From CAVQCT01 sp964520865 (GTDB lineage Bacteria; Zixibacteria; MSB-5A5; GN15; FEB-12), in NCBI GenBank assembly GCA_964520865.1, contig CAZFOY010000010.1:1-64000 (forward strand): a stretch of 64,000 nt of DNA, in the 5' to 3' direction. The notes under the pieces are model-generated. The model had not been told where the DNA came from. It did not search any database and saw only the letters and a program-made list of their open reading frames with translations. A program made the translations under genes and the position numbers. Shown here one piece after another: positions 32,678 to 42,419 of this stretch (position 1 is the first letter of the stretch; each line of letters opens with the position of its first letter).

Positions 32678-33400
32678 TCAGTGCTTACCTCGTGCACAAA
32701 TGATCATATCATCGAATCTCAGGTCCATCAGGGTGACGTCGGAGAGATCCGGATTGAACCGGCTGACGAACTCCACGAACTTGTGTATATCGTCGGCCAG
32801 CGTCTCGGCATGAACCTTCAATCTGTACGGCAGACCGGCGACCGACACTTTCAGGAAATTGCTGTTGCCGAAATCGATTTCGTCGATAAGTCTGTACAAG
32901 TCGATCGTTTTCTCACGGATCTGTTGAAGCTGCCTGACCACTACGTCGACCCGATCGTCTTCGCTGTGACCGAACAGCCGACCGGCCCCAACCGAAGTCA
33001 ACACCGGATGCTCCCAATCGACTTCGCAGTTGTCGAGGTCCACGATGCGTCCGGACTTCAGCACGCCGTACAGTTGGCCCGAATAGCGGTCGGCAAGGAA
33101 GCTGACCGGATCGAAGTTGTTGGTCCGGATATCGAGTTCCTGCGGGAATTTGTAGGAAATATCGACTTTGAATATCGACCGTTTGGTGATAAGCTCTCGG
33201 GCAAGACTGTCTACCGGCTGACTGATCAGCGGACTGGAGTCGTCGAGCCCATACTTTGCATCCCATCCCGAAATTTCAGAGCTGTTGTACGTAACCTTGC
33301 TGAGGCGGCACGCGCTCGTATACTTGACGGTTACGAGCAGAGTGACGCCGACTACGGTTGCGGCAAGCAGGATTATCTTGAACCGAGTACTGAGTCTCAT
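32678..33400 (-). CDS. ftsQ: FtsQ/DivIB-like cell division protein
   Basis: Protein of 240 residues with a short cytoplasmic N-terminus, one membrane segment (about 8-28, IILLAATVVGVTLLVTV) and a periplasmic part. Residues about 30-100 resemble a POTRA domain (LITKRSIFKVDISYKFPQELDIRT), followed by a beta domain (LYGVLKSGRIVDLDN). Sequence conservation in this family is low, so the call rests on topology, size and position between murC and ftsA, the standard dcw place of ftsQ. No ddl or murB gene lies between murC and ftsQ. Confidence 0.8.
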   Translation of the reverse strand: MRLSTRFKIILLAATVVGVTLLVTVKYTSACRLSKVTYNSSEISGWDAKYGLDDSSPLISQPVDSLARELITKRSIFKVDISYKFPQELDIRTNNFDPVSFLADRYSGQLYGVLKSGRIVDLDNCEVDWEHPVLTSVGAGRLFGHSEDDRVDVVVRQLQQIREKTIDLYRLIDEIDFGNSNFLKVSVAGLPYRLKVHAETLADDIHKFVEFVSRFNPDLSDVTLMDLRFDDMIICARGKH

Positions 33401-33403
33401 CGA

Positions 33404-34774
33404 TTACTGTCCCAGTGCTTCCAATATCTTCTTCTTCATGAGAGTGATCGACCCGGCGCCCATCGTAATCACGAGGTCACCCGGTCGCGCTATCGTCTTC
33501 ACCTGATCGACTGCGTTTTCCTTCGGCCCGATATAGGTAAAATTCCCTATTCCAAGTTTCTTAGCTTCCTCGACGATCCGTTCGGCATGCACTCCTTCGA
33601 TCGGTTTCTCTCTCGCCGGATAGATGTCTGCCAGCAACGTTACATCAGCAATCGAAAGGGCTTGCGCAAAGTCCGTAAGGAAATCACGGGTGCGGCTGAA
33701 AAGATGTGGCTGGAAAACGACAATAACTCTCTTGTCATAGAGCGCCTTGGCCGCTTCGAGTGTCGCCTTGATTTCAGACGGGTGATGCGCATAGTCATCG
33801 ACCACGGTGATCCCGTTGGCTTCGCCCACGTACTCAAACCTTCTCCCCACTCCTCGAAATGACATCAATCCGTCGACGATAGTCGCGAACGGCACTTCAA
33901 GCTCCGAGCAGGTGGCCACAGCGGCGAGGGCATTAGCCACGTTGAATTTGCCCGGTACCTTAAGAATGACTTCGCCGAGGAGATCACCTTTGCGATAGAC
34001 CGAGAAGGTTGTTCCGGCAGCGGTCATCTTGAGATCGAGCGCCCGATAGTCCGCGTCGATGGAGAATCCAAAAGTCTGATACGGCCGGGCGATCCTCTGT
34101 CGAATCGTCTGGAGATTGGCGTCATCGGCCGATATGATCACCGAACCATAGAACGGCACTCGATTCATGTACGCCAGGAACGACTCCAGGAGATCATCGA
34201 TCCCATCATAGCAGTCGAGATGATCCGCTTCGATATTCGTCACCACCGCCACGCTCGGGAACATGGCGAGGAACGACTTGTCGTATTCGTCCGCCTCGGC
34301 CACGAGGTAGTCCCCGGCTCCAAGTGCCGCGCCAGTGCCGAGTTCGGCAACAATTCCTCCGACTATCAACGTCGGCTGATAGTCTCCCTGGCGGAGAATG
34401 CGACCGATCATTGAGGTAGTCGTCGTTTTGCCGTGGGTGCCGGCAACGCCGATCGAAAATTTCAGGCGCATGAGCTCACCGAGCATCTCCGCACGCTTTA
34501 TCACCGGTATGCCCCGTCTTCTGGCCTCTACTACTTCGGGGTTGGCTTCGCCGATCGCGGAGGAGATGACGACAACGTCGACATCCTCCAGATTGGCCGC
34601 CTTGTGTTCGTGATAAATGGGCATACCGAGCTGTGTAAGATACTCCGTGATCTCACTCGCCGTACTGTCGGAACCCTTGATCTGATAGCCGAGGTTGTGC
34701 AGAATCTCAGCAATTCCGGACATTCCCGATCCGCCGATTCCGACGAAATACAATTTCTTTATCTTCCCAAACAT
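33404..34774 (-). CDS. murC: UDP-N-acetylmuramate--L-alanine ligase
   Basis: ATP-dependent ligase adding L-Ala to UDP-MurNAc, 456 residues. The UDP-binding N-terminus reads YFVGIGGSGMSGIAEIL, the central P-loop AGTHGKTTTTSMIG, and VVDDYAHHPSEIKATLEA is the MurC signature in the C-terminal domain. ATG 34774 (MFGKIKKLY) is preferred because the family starts here and GGAAGAG lies upstream; a frame extension to 34831 would overlap murG by four bases. It lies three bases before ftsQ. Confidence 0.96.
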   Translation of the reverse strand: MFGKIKKLYFVGIGGSGMSGIAEILHNLGYQIKGSDSTASEITEYLTQLGMPIYHEHKAANLEDVDVVVISSAIGEANPEVVEARRRGIPVIKRAEMLGELMRLKFSIGVAGTHGKTTTTSMIGRILRQGDYQPTLIVGGIVAELGTGAALGAGDYLVAEADEYDKSFLAMFPSVAVVTNIEADHLDCYDGIDDLLESFLAYMNRVPFYGSVIISADDANLQTIRQRIARPYQTFGFSIDADYRALDLKMTAAGTTFSVYRKGDLLGEVILKVPGKFNVANALAAVATCSELEVPFATIVDGLMSFRGVGRRFEYVGEANGITVVDDYAHHPSEIKATLEAAKALYDKRVIVVFQPHLFSRTRDFLTDFAQALSIADVTLLADIYPAREKPIEGVHAERIVEEAKKLGIGNFTYIGPKENAVDQVKTIARPGDLVITMGAGSITLMKKKILEALGQ

Positions 34775-34827
34775 CAGCTTATCTCTTCCGAATCTACCGG
34801 CGGGATGTTTCGCAATGGTGTCAAGCT

Positions 34828-35976
34828 TCAACCTTTCACTCCAGCTTCCTTGAGAGTTTCAATCTGTCGAATGATGTCTTCTGCTATTAAATCGACGGCC
34901 GGACGCTTTCCTGCGGTCTCCCGGCGAATCGCCGATTTCATTTGTGAGTGATTGTCGGAACGAAGTAACCGGATCGCATCGGCGATAATATTATGGTTCG
35001 CGAGTTCCGACTCATCGATCATCATCGCCATTCCGCGCTCCACGTAGTCCGCCGCGTTCTTTCTCTGATGGTCGCCGGCAGCGTACGGGTAAGGAATGAG
35101 AATCGACGGCAGTCCGCAGGCCGTGATCTCGGCAAGCGTCAGAGCGCCGGCACGGCACACGACTACGTCGGCCGCGGCGTACACCAGTTCCATTTCTTGA
35201 GCAAAGGGGAAAAGAGAGCAATTTGACGCCTTGTGTCCTGCCTGTTCAGCTACTTCCGTGTAGTCTCTTTTCCCCGTTTGCCAGAGTATTTGTATATCAG
35301 AATCGAGTGCACTCTCCTCGATACTTCGCAAAACAGCCTGATTCAGTGCCGACGCACCCTGACTGCCGCCGAGAATCAGGATTGTTTTTCTGCCTGCATC
35401 GAGCTTAAACTTTTCGAGTGCCGTCTCTCTTGCTCCTGAGCTTATGTCGCTTCTCACAGGGTTTCCTGTGTTGACCAGTTCAGCATCGGTCTTAAGGAAA
35501 TCGCGCGCCCGGTCGAATCCGAGATAGATCTTCTTTGCGCGTCCGGCAAGTTGTCTCGTGGTTACTCCGGGGAACGAATTCTGCTCTTGCAGCAGGGTCG
35601 TGATTCCTTTTGAAGCGGCGACCCTGAGTACCGGCCAGCAGACATATCCCCCGGTACCGATCACCAGATCCGGTCTGAAGCGACTGATCAGCGCGGAGGC
35701 CTTCATCAGCGCGACTATCAGGACGAACGGAACGACCAAATTCTTGAGCGTGATAGTCCGGGCGATTCCCCGCATGTTGATGATGTGAAGCGGGTATCCG
35801 AGCGCTTCGCGCATCCGATACTCCAGTCCGCGCTTGGTGCCGACGAAAATTATTTCAAGCGGCCGCTTTTCTTTCATTAGTTCCGTCACCCGGTTGGCAA
35901 TCGCGATCGCCGGGAACAGATGCCCGCCGGTACCGCCACCGGCGAATATGATGCGGGCCGTCCTATCGGGCGTCAT
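34828..35976 (-). CDS. murG: lipid II synthase MurG (UDP-GlcNAc transferase)
   Basis: GT-B fold glycosyltransferase (GT28) that converts lipid I to lipid II at the inner face of the membrane, 382 residues. The N-terminal domain starts RIIFAGGGTGGHLFPAIAIA (G-loop 1), with TGGYVCWPVL and QEQNSFPGVTTR following. The C-terminal UDP-GlcNAc domain shows LGGSQGASALN and CRAGALTLAEITACGLPSILIPYPYA. Its start overlaps the ftsW end by 14 bases. Confidence 0.97.
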   Translation of the reverse strand: MTPDRTARIIFAGGGTGGHLFPAIAIANRVTELMKEKRPLEIIFVGTKRGLEYRMREALGYPLHIINMRGIARTITLKNLVVPFVLIVALMKASALISRFRPDLVIGTGGYVCWPVLRVAASKGITTLLQEQNSFPGVTTRQLAGRAKKIYLGFDRARDFLKTDAELVNTGNPVRSDISSGARETALEKFKLDAGRKTILILGGSQGASALNQAVLRSIEESALDSDIQILWQTGKRDYTEVAEQAGHKASNCSLFPFAQEMELVYAAADVVVCRAGALTLAEITACGLPSILIPYPYAAGDHQRKNAADYVERGMAMMIDESELANHNIIADAIRLLRSDNHSQMKSAIRRETAGKRPAVDLIAEDIIRQIETLKEAGVKG

Positions 35977-37087
35977 CTTTGACCACCCTTCTCGATAAGC
36001 TCAGGAGTACGCCGACTGCGGCACTCGAAATGAGCAGCGAAGATCCGCCGTACGACAGGAATGGAAGGGGCAGACCGACCACCGGGAGCATTGCAGTCAC
36101 CATCCCGATATTTATCGCGACATTCAGAAACAGAGTCATCGTCATCCCGGCGGCGAGCAGATAACCAAACTTGTCCGGCTGCGCCGACGCAATCTTCAGT
36201 CCCCGCCAGATCAGGAAAAAGAAGAGGCCGAGGATTACCAATAATCCAAGCATCCCGAGTTCTTCTCCGATAGAAGCGAAAATGAAATCGGTATGCGGGT
36301 AGGGCAGGAAGAACAGTTTCTGCCGTCCTTCGCCAAGGCCGGTTCCGAGAATCCCACCCGATCCGATCGTAAGCGCGGCCTGCTTAACCTGATATTCCCC
36401 TTGCAACGGATTGACCACGGAACCGAGGAAACTCTCCAGACGAGTCCTCTTGTAACCGAGGACGAGCACGAGGAAAGAAGCCACGCTGATAAGAGGGACA
36501 AATCCGATCACCAAATGTTTCAGGCGGGATCCGGCAAGAAAGAGCATGATCAACGCCGTCGTAAAAATCACTATCGTAGCGCCGAGATGCGGTTCGACGA
36601 GGATCAGCGCGAGACCGAGCCCGATAATCGGCAGATACGGGAAGAGCAGTTGCTTGAGATCGTTGAGATTCCGCTTCGGATTCGATAGTGAAAAAGCCAG
36701 ATAAATCACCATCACGAACTTGAACAATTCCGATGGCTGCACATTGAAGAAGCCGAGCATGAGCCAGCGATGAGATCCGTTGCGCGCCGGCATGAGGAAG
36801 ACCAGTCCGAGCAGAAGTATGACCAGTAAGAGTACAGGCGCCGAATACACCGCCAGCCGCTGAAGGTTCATCTTGAGAATCAGGAAGATCGTGAAGCCGG
36901 ACAGCAGTGCCCACATCATCTGGTTCTTGAGAAAGAGGAAATGCGAACCAAAGCGGCTTTCAGCCAGGATCGAGGACGATGAGTAGACCATGATCAGTCC
37001 GATCACGACCAGCAGCAGATACGCAAGCAGGAGGCGTTCGTCGATACGGTCAGTTTTTTGTAATCGTCTCGTTTTCATTTTTCCCAT
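35963..37087 (-). CDS. ftsW: peptidoglycan glycosyltransferase FtsW
   Basis: SEDS-family septal peptidoglycan polymerase, 374 residues with about ten membrane segments. Family motifs are YSSSILAESRFG near the start, RNGSHRWLMLGFFNVQPSELFK and the C-terminal GLPLPFLSYGGSSLL. It works with FtsI, encoded in the same cluster. Its start lies inside the 3' end of murD (38-base overlap from ATG 37087; 29 from an ATG at 37078), and it overlaps murG by 14 bases. Confidence 0.96.
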   Translation of the reverse strand: MGKMKTRRLQKTDRIDERLLLAYLLLVVIGLIMVYSSSSILAESRFGSHFLFLKNQMMWALLSGFTIFLILKMNLQRLAVYSAPVLLLVILLLGLVFLMPARNGSHRWLMLGFFNVQPSELFKFVMVIYLAFSLSNPKRNLNDLKQLLFPYLPIIGLGLALILVEPHLGATIVIFTTALIMLFLAGSRLKHLVIGFVPLISVASFLVLVLGYKRTRLESFLGSVVNPLQGEYQVKQAALTIGSGGILGTGLGEGRQKLFFLPYPHTDFIFASIGEELGMLGLLVILGLFFFLIWRGLKIASAQPDKFGYLLAAGMTMTLFLNVAINIGMVTAMLPVVGLPLPFLSYGGSSLLISSAAVGVLLSLSRRVVKDDAR

Positions 37088-38444
37088 TCTTCAAGTCGGC
37101 GACAGCTGCTTTAAACACCTTGCCGCGATGTTCGTAGTTCTCGAATTGGTCGAAGCTCGCGCAGCCGGGTGAGAGTAACACCGTCTCGCCCGGGAAGGCC
37201 ATTTCGAACGCCAGCCTGACCGCTTCGCCCAAACTCTCGGCAAACTGCACCGGAAACGCATGACCCAACTGATTGAAAACTTTCTCTCTGGCTTCTCCGA
37301 TGGCCAGGATTCCTTTAATCTTTCCTTTGCCAAGTTCTATGAGCGGAGCGAAATCGGCTCCTTTGTCGCGCCCACCCGCGATCAGATAGAGCTGGCCATC
37401 AACAGACCTCAGGGCATAACAAACCGAGTCGACATTGGTCGCTTTGGAGTCGTTGATGAAATTGATTCCTGCGACCCGCCCGACTTTCTCCATGCGGTGC
37501 TCCACACCCGGAAACTTTTTCAGAACACCGGCGATAATTTCCGGAGCGACGTCGTACTGCATCGCCGCGCAGACGGCGGCCGAGGCATTCTGCAGATTGT
37601 GCGGTCCGGGGATCAGTATCTCCGTTGTCGGGAGGATAGCGTGTTCCGCATCTCCGTGACGACCGATCAGGACGCCGTCGCGCACGAACGAAGTGGCCGT
37701 CTCGGAATCCTGAGTCGTGAAATAGTGTATGGTGGCATCGGTTTGTACGTTGTCTTTGCGGATCTCCGGATCTTCCAGATTCAGGATAAGACTCTGCTCG
37801 GTCGCTTGATTTTCGGTGATGCGGTATTTTGCCTTCTTGTAGTTTTCGAACGTACCGTGCCGATCCAGATGGTCCGGCGTCAGGTTCAAAATCAGTGCGG
37901 TATCGGGAGCGAAGTCCTCGATTGTTTCGAGCTGGAAGTTGGAGACTTCGATCACCGCGATGCCATTCTCGGGAATCTTTTGCACTATGTCCGAAAAGGG
38001 CAGACCGATGTTGCCGCCAATGAAAGTATCGAATCCGGCGGCGGTGAAGATCTCACCGATGAGTGTGGTCGTCGTCGTCTTTCCATTGGACCCGGTGATC
38101 GCGATAATCTTTCCTTTGCAGGCCCAATACGCGAATTCGATCTCAGAAAAGACCGGAATACCCTTGGCGCGGGCCTTGTTCAGGATATCTATCGTCGGCG
38201 GCACACCGGGAGAAACGACAAGATAGTCATTCTCCAGCAGTCTCTCGGTGTGACCTCCCGTTTCGAAGGGAATTCCCGAAGCTTTCAGTCGCTCAAGGCT
38301 CGGCCCCAGCAGAGCGGCGTCCTTGCTGTCGGAAACGAACGGTTTACCACCGTAGCTATCCGCGAGAGCAGCGGCGGCAAGGCCGGAGCGGGCGATCCCG
38401 ACAATTCCGATTTTTCGATTTCTGATTCTCTCTTCGATAGTCAT
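37050..38444 (-). CDS. murD: UDP-N-acetylmuramoylalanine--D-glutamate ligase
   Basis: Adds D-Glu to UDP-MurNAc-L-Ala, 464 residues. The UDP-binding domain begins KIGIVGIARSGLAAA, the P-loop reads ITGSNGKTTTTTLIGE, FQLETIEDFAPDTALILNLTPDHLDRH is the typical MurD block, and the C-terminal domain has SPGCASFDQFENYEHRGKVF. The start overlaps the mraY stop by four bases (ATGA), and its end overlaps ftsW. Confidence 0.97.
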   Translation of the reverse strand: MTIEERIRNRKIGIVGIARSGLAAAALADSYGGKPFVSDSKDAALLGPSLERLKASGIPFETGGHTERLLENDYLVVSPGVPPTIDILNKARAKGIPVFSEIEFAYWACKGKIIAITGSNGKTTTTTLIGEIFTAAGFDTFIGGNIGLPFSDIVQKIPENGIAVIEVSNFQLETIEDFAPDTALILNLTPDHLDRHGTFENYKKAKYRITENQATEQSLILNLEDPEIRKDNVQTDATIHYFTTQDSETATSFVRDGVLIGRHGDAEHAILPTTEILIPGPHNLQNASAAVCAAMQYDVAPEIIAGVLKKFPGVEHRMEKVGRVAGINFINDSKATNVDSVCYALRSVDGQLYLIAGGRDKGADFAPLIELGKGKIKGILAIGEAREKVFNQLGHAFPVQFAESLGEAVRLAFEMAFPGETVLLSPGCASFDQFENYEHRGKVFKAAVADLKNGKNENETITKN

Positions 38445-39529
38445 CGTATCTTCAATGTTGCTAAAGTTAACAGGGCCATGAACGCACCAATAATCCAGAA
38501 CCTTACGACCACTTTGGATTCATGCCAGCCAAGCAGCTCGAAATGGTGATGGATCGGCGCCATTCGGAAGATTCTTTTCTTGTTTCTGAATCGATAAGAT
38601 CCCACCTGCAGGATGACTGAAAGCGCTTCTATCACGAACACACCACCCACGATCACAAGAAGTAGTTCTTTCTTCAGCAGTATGGCGATTGCGCCGAGCG
38701 CTCCACCGAGCGACAAGGAACCGGTGTCACCCATAAAGACTTCCGCCGGATGCGTGTTGAACCAGAGAAAGCCGAGGGCTGAGCCGACGGCGGCGCCACA
38801 ATAGACCGTGAGTTCACCGCTTCCCGGTATGTATTCGACTTGCAGATAGTTCGAGAAGTCCAACCGACCGATCAGATAGGCCATCCCGGCAAAGGCGATG
38901 AAGCAAATCCCGGAAAGTCCGATCGCAAGACCGTCGAGTCCGTCGGTAAGGTTCACCGCATTCGATGAACCGGCGATCACCAGGATTATGAACGGGATGT
39001 ACAAAATGCCCAGATTCAGCACATAGTTCTTGAAGAAGGGTATGTCGGTCGTCCCGTTGAAGTGATTCGTCGGAGCGAGATACAACAGGCTGAGGCCGAA
39101 TATAATACCTATGACGATTTGTCCGGCCAGTTTCTTGCGGCCGATCATTCCTTTCGGCTGCTTCTTAATAACTTTCAGATAGTCGTCCATATATCCGATC
39201 AGACCCATCCAGAGAGTGACCAGAAGGACCATCAGGATATAGAAATTGCTCAGATCGGCCCACAACAATGTGGGAATCACGATACCACAAAGAATGATCA
39301 ATCCGCCCATAGTAGGAGTACCGGCTTTCTTCTGGTGGCTCGACGGACCCTCTTCGCGGATCTTCTCTTTGACCTGATATTTCTGGAGCAACCGAATGAA
39401 CAACGGACCCAGAATGAGACAGATGATGATCGCGGTCAGCGTGGCTCCTGCCGTTCTGAACGTGATGTACCGGAAGAGATTGAATCCGCTGACATACTTG
39501 GTGAGAGGATAGAGCAGGTGATACAACAT
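38441..39529 (-). CDS. mraY: phospho-N-acetylmuramoyl-pentapeptide transferase
   Basis: Integral membrane enzyme of 362 residues forming lipid I from UDP-MurNAc-pentapeptide and undecaprenyl phosphate. About ten membrane segments. Signatures: GPSSHQKKAGTPTMGGLI, GYMDDYLKVIKKQPKG (acidic catalytic motif), NAVNLTDGLDGLAIG and APIHHHFELLGWHE with the conserved HHH. It overlaps murF by one base (TGATG) and murD by four. Confidence 0.98.
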   Translation of the reverse strand: MLYHLLYPLTKYVSGFNLFRYITFRTAGATLTAIIICLILGPLFIRLLQKYQVKEKIREEGPSSHQKKAGTPTMGGLIILCGIVIPTLLWADLSNFYILMVLLVTLWMGLIGYMDDYLKVIKKQPKGMIGRKKLAGQIVIGIIFGLSLLYLAPTNHFNGTTDIPFFKNYVLNLGILYIPFIILVIAGSSNAVNLTDGLDGLAIGLSGICFIAFAGMAYLIGRLDFSNYLQVEYIPGSGELTVYCGAAVGSALGFLWFNTHPAEVFMGDTGSLSLGGALGAIAILLKKELLLVIVGGVFVIEALSVILQVGSYRFRNKKRIFRMAPIHHHFELLGWHESKVVVRFWIIGAFMALLTLATLKIR

Positions 39530-40923
39530 CAGCGTTTCCCTCCCGATCGGTCGTATACTTTCAGAATTGCTTCAAGGCCGATACCGCGCGACGCCTTGAC
39601 ATACACCAGATCATCCGGTTTCAGCAGGGATCTGACCTCCGATGCGGCTGAGGCGGCCGAGTCGTAGTAGTGCAGTCTGTCATCGGCCATTCCTGCCTCG
39701 AGTGCTCCCTTAACGATATATCTGGACATCGGACCGACCAGAATCGCGAAAGCGAACTGCTCGCGAGGGAGCAAGCGTCCGATCTCCCGGTGGTAGTCGG
39801 CCGACGAGTTGCCCAGTTCAAGCATGTCGCCAAGAATGACGACGCGGCGTTGGGCCGACTGCAGTTCAAAAAATGCCTTAAGGCCTGCCTTTACTGAGGC
39901 CGGATTCGCATTGTAGCAGTCGGCGACAAACGTAATATTCCCGAGATGAACGATCTGACCGCGCATCGGGGCCGAGTCGAGTTCGATTGATTCTGTATCT
40001 ATCGAACCGAAATCGTAGCCGAGAGAACGGAAAGCGGCATAGGCAGCTACAAGATTGTAAACCTGGTGTCTGCCTATCAGCGGCAGTCGGAAACGGCGGC
40101 CTTCGATCGTGACGGTCGTTACTCCGGAAGCGTCTGATTCGATTTTCTCCGGTTTGAAGTCAGCCTGTCCATCCAAACCGAAGGTGCGGAAATCGGTGCG
40201 CACCTTCTTGGTTTCGCGCATGAGAATCGGGTCATCGGCATTGATGAGGATAGTTGCATTGTTCGCAGCACGCTTGACCAGTTCGAGCTTGGCTTTGGCG
40301 ACGGCTTCGACCGTCCCGAGGAACTCAAGGTGGGATTCTCCAACATTGGTGATAACGATTACTTCGGGATGGACGATCTCGGCAAGCTTGGGCATCTCGT
40401 TCTTGCTGGAGATACCCATTTCAAGCACCACCGCCTGGGCATCTTCGCGCACGGCGAATATCGCCAGCGGGAGACCGTAAAGATTGTTGAAGTTTCCGGG
40501 CGAGTAGTAACTTCGCGACTCAACGGCGTGAACGAGACGGTAGGTCAATTCTTTCGTTGTTGTCTTTCCGTTCGAGCCGGTGATGCCGACGAATTTCGCA
40601 TCAAGACTGTCGCGATAGCTCCGTGCCATCTGCATCATCGCCTCGTGCGTGTTTTTCACTCTGATAACAGGAAGCTTTCCCGAAACGGCGTCGGCAGCCG
40701 GATTGCCGTCTTCTACCATCACGGCCACGGCACCTTTGGCAGCTGCCTGTTCGAGGTAATCATGACCGTCCCGCTTCTCTCCGCGGATCGCGATAAACAG
40801 CTCTCCCGCCTTCAACAGGCGGCTGTCTATCGCCACTCCCGTAAATTCAGTTCGGATCTTTACCAGATCGAGTAGCGTCCCGCCGGTCACAGCGGCCAAT
40901 TCTGTTAGACTCAAGTGAATCAA
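39529..40923 (-). CDS. murF: UDP-N-acetylmuramoyl-tripeptide--D-alanyl-D-alanine ligase
   Basis: Adds D-Ala-D-Ala to the UDP-MurNAc-tripeptide, 464 residues. The N-terminal part shows TGVAIDSRLLKAGELFIAIRGEKRDGHDY, the P-loop ITGSNGKTTTKELT, then ITNVGESHLEFLGTVEAVAKAKLEL and DCYNANPASVKAGLKAF, all MurF-type. It overlaps murE by four bases and mraY by one. The D-Ala-D-Ala ligase gene that must supply its substrate is not in this cluster. Confidence 0.97.
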   Translation of the reverse strand: MIHLSLTELAAVTGGTLLDLVKIRTEFTGVAIDSRLLKAGELFIAIRGEKRDGHDYLEQAAAKGAVAVMVEDGNPAADAVSGKLPVIRVKNTHEAMMQMARSYRDSLDAKFVGITGSNGKTTTKELTYRLVHAVESRSYYSPGNFNNLYGLPLAIFAVREDAQAVVLEMGISSKNEMPKLAEIVHPEVIVITNVGESHLEFLGTVEAVAKAKLELVKRAANNATILINADDPILMRETKKVRTDFRTFGLDGQADFKPEKIESDASGVTTVTIEGRRFRLPLIGRHQVYNLVAAYAAFRSLGYDFGSIDTESIELDSAPMRGQIVHLGNITFVADCYNANPASVKAGLKAFFELQSAQRRVVILGDMLELGNSSADYHREIGRLLPREQFAFAILVGPMSRYIVKGALEAGMADDRLHYYDSAASAASEVRSLLKPDDLVYVKASRGIGLEAILKVYDRSGGKR

Positions 40924-42404
40924 TTCTCCCGTTCGGTTTCTGCTTCCGTATATCCCATGTCCGAAAGTATCCCGGAGGCAACTTCAATATCGTTGTACGG
41001 GTGCTTCACACCCTTAATCTCCTGGTAGTTTTCCGCACCTTTGCCGGCAAGCAAGACCGCGTCCCCCGGCTGCGCTTTGTTCAGAATGAATCTTATCCCC
41101 TCCGTCCGATCTGAGCAGATCTCATAGTTTTTACCCACGAGACCCGGCTTTATGTCCTCGATGATTTGCCCCGGATCTTCGCTTCTCGGATTGTCCGAAG
41201 TGACCACGGCGAAATCGGCGAACGTAGTGGCCGCCTGACCCATCATCGGGCGCTTCCCTTTATCGCGATCACCGCCGCACCCGAATAGCACCAGCAGTCG
41301 ACCGGATGTAATCTCGCGGGCCGACTGACACAGTCTTTCTATCGCATCGGGCGTGTGAGCGTAATCGACATAAACGGCGAACGGCTGACCTTTGACGATG
41401 AAATTGAATCGTCCCGGTATTGGACGGGCCGCTTCGAGACCGGCCACGACGGTATCCAGATCAACGCCGCACGCGAGCCCGCCGGCCGCTGCAGCCAATG
41501 CGTTACTCAGGTTAAACTTGCCGGGAAGGTGATAATTAACTGTCGCGGAACCCATCGGCGTCACGAGATCGAATGTCGTCAGATTGGGCTGAATCTCATA
41601 GTTGGCGCAATAAACATCGGCCTCGGAATCACTCAACGAATACGTCATGTAGGCCGAGTTAAACTCTCCGAACAGCGTTCGGAACTCCGGAACATCGAGA
41701 TTGATCACCGCATAGCTGAGCGGTCCGTTGAGCTTTTTCAGAAGAAGCGCTTTGGCCGCCAGATAGTTTTCCATCGTCCCGTGGAAGTCGAGATGGTCGC
41801 GCGTGATATTCGTGTAGACGGCCACTCTGAAATTGATTTTGTCGACGCGGTGCAGGGTGAGCGCGTGCGAGGACACTTCGATTATCGCGTTCACGCAGAA
41901 GTTCTTTTTCATCAGGAACAGCAGGCGCTGCATGTCGAGCGATTCCGGGGTGGTTCTCTCAGCCGTAAACGTCTCTCCGCCGGTGTCGTAGACGAGCGAC
42001 GTCAACATGCCGGTAGTCTTGTTCCGCTGCTGAAGGATCTCTCTGAGGAGAAAGCAGGTTGTGGTCTTGCCGTTCGTGCCGGTAACGCCGCAGGCTTTCA
42101 AATGGAATCCGGGATAGTCGTAGAATTTGGCCGCAACTTCGGCCATCGCCACCCGGGCGTCGGGAACGGAAACATGATTGGCGATCATATCGAAGTCATC
42201 CCGTTCCCCGAGTACGGCCACCGCTCCGTTGCTTTTGGCCTGCTCGACAAAATCGTAGCCATCCTGCTTGAGTCCTCTGACCGCGATGAACAGTCCGTTC
42301 TTCTTGACCATTCGCGAATCGTATTCGATGTTCTCAATCTCGATTTCCGCATCTCCGGCAATCCGTGCCTGCTCCACACCGCTGACCAATTCTCCCAGTT
42401 TGAT
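40920..42404 (-). CDS. murE: UDP-MurNAc-L-Ala-D-Glu--meso-DAP ligase, apparent AUC start
   Basis: Adds the third residue of the stem peptide, 494 residues. P-loop VTGTNGKTTTCFLLRE; the substrate motif DNPR in VVTSDNPRSEDP indicates meso-diaminopimelate; YVDYAHTPDAIERL and GGDRDKGKRPMMG are further family marks. The conserved MurE beginning (KLGELVSGVE) is in frame from codon ATC at 42404, which has GGAGG six bases upstream. No ATG, GTG or TTG exists between the in-frame ftsI stop (42422-42420) and that point. A TTG at 42389 would remove five residues and has GGGAG only two bases away. AUC is chosen on these grounds. Confidence 0.95.
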   Translation of the reverse strand: MKLGELVSGVEQARIAGDAEIEIENIEYDSRMVKKNGLFIAVRGLKQDGYDFVEQAKSNGAVAVLGERDDFDMIANHVSVPDARVAMAEVAAKFYDYPGFHLKACGVTGTNGKTTTCFLLREILQQRNKTTGMLTSLVYDTGGETFTAERTTPESLDMQRLLFLMKKNFCVNAIIEVSSHALTLHRVDKINFRVAVYTNITRDHLDFHGTMENYLAAKALLLKKLNGPLSYAVINLDVPEFRTLFGEFNSAYMTYSLSDSEADVYCANYEIQPNLTTFDLVTPMGSATVNYHLPGKFNLSNALAAAAGGLACGVDLDTVVAGLEAARPIPGRFNFIVKGQPFAVYVDYAHTPDAIERLCQSAREITSGRLLVLFGCGGDRDKGKRPMMGQAATTFADFAVVTSDNPRSEDPGQIIEDIKPGLVGKNYEICSDRTEGIRFILNKAQPGDAVLLAGKGAENYQEIKGVKHPYNDIEVASGILSDMGYTEAETEREN

Positions 42405-42419
42405 AGTGGTCCTCCAGAC

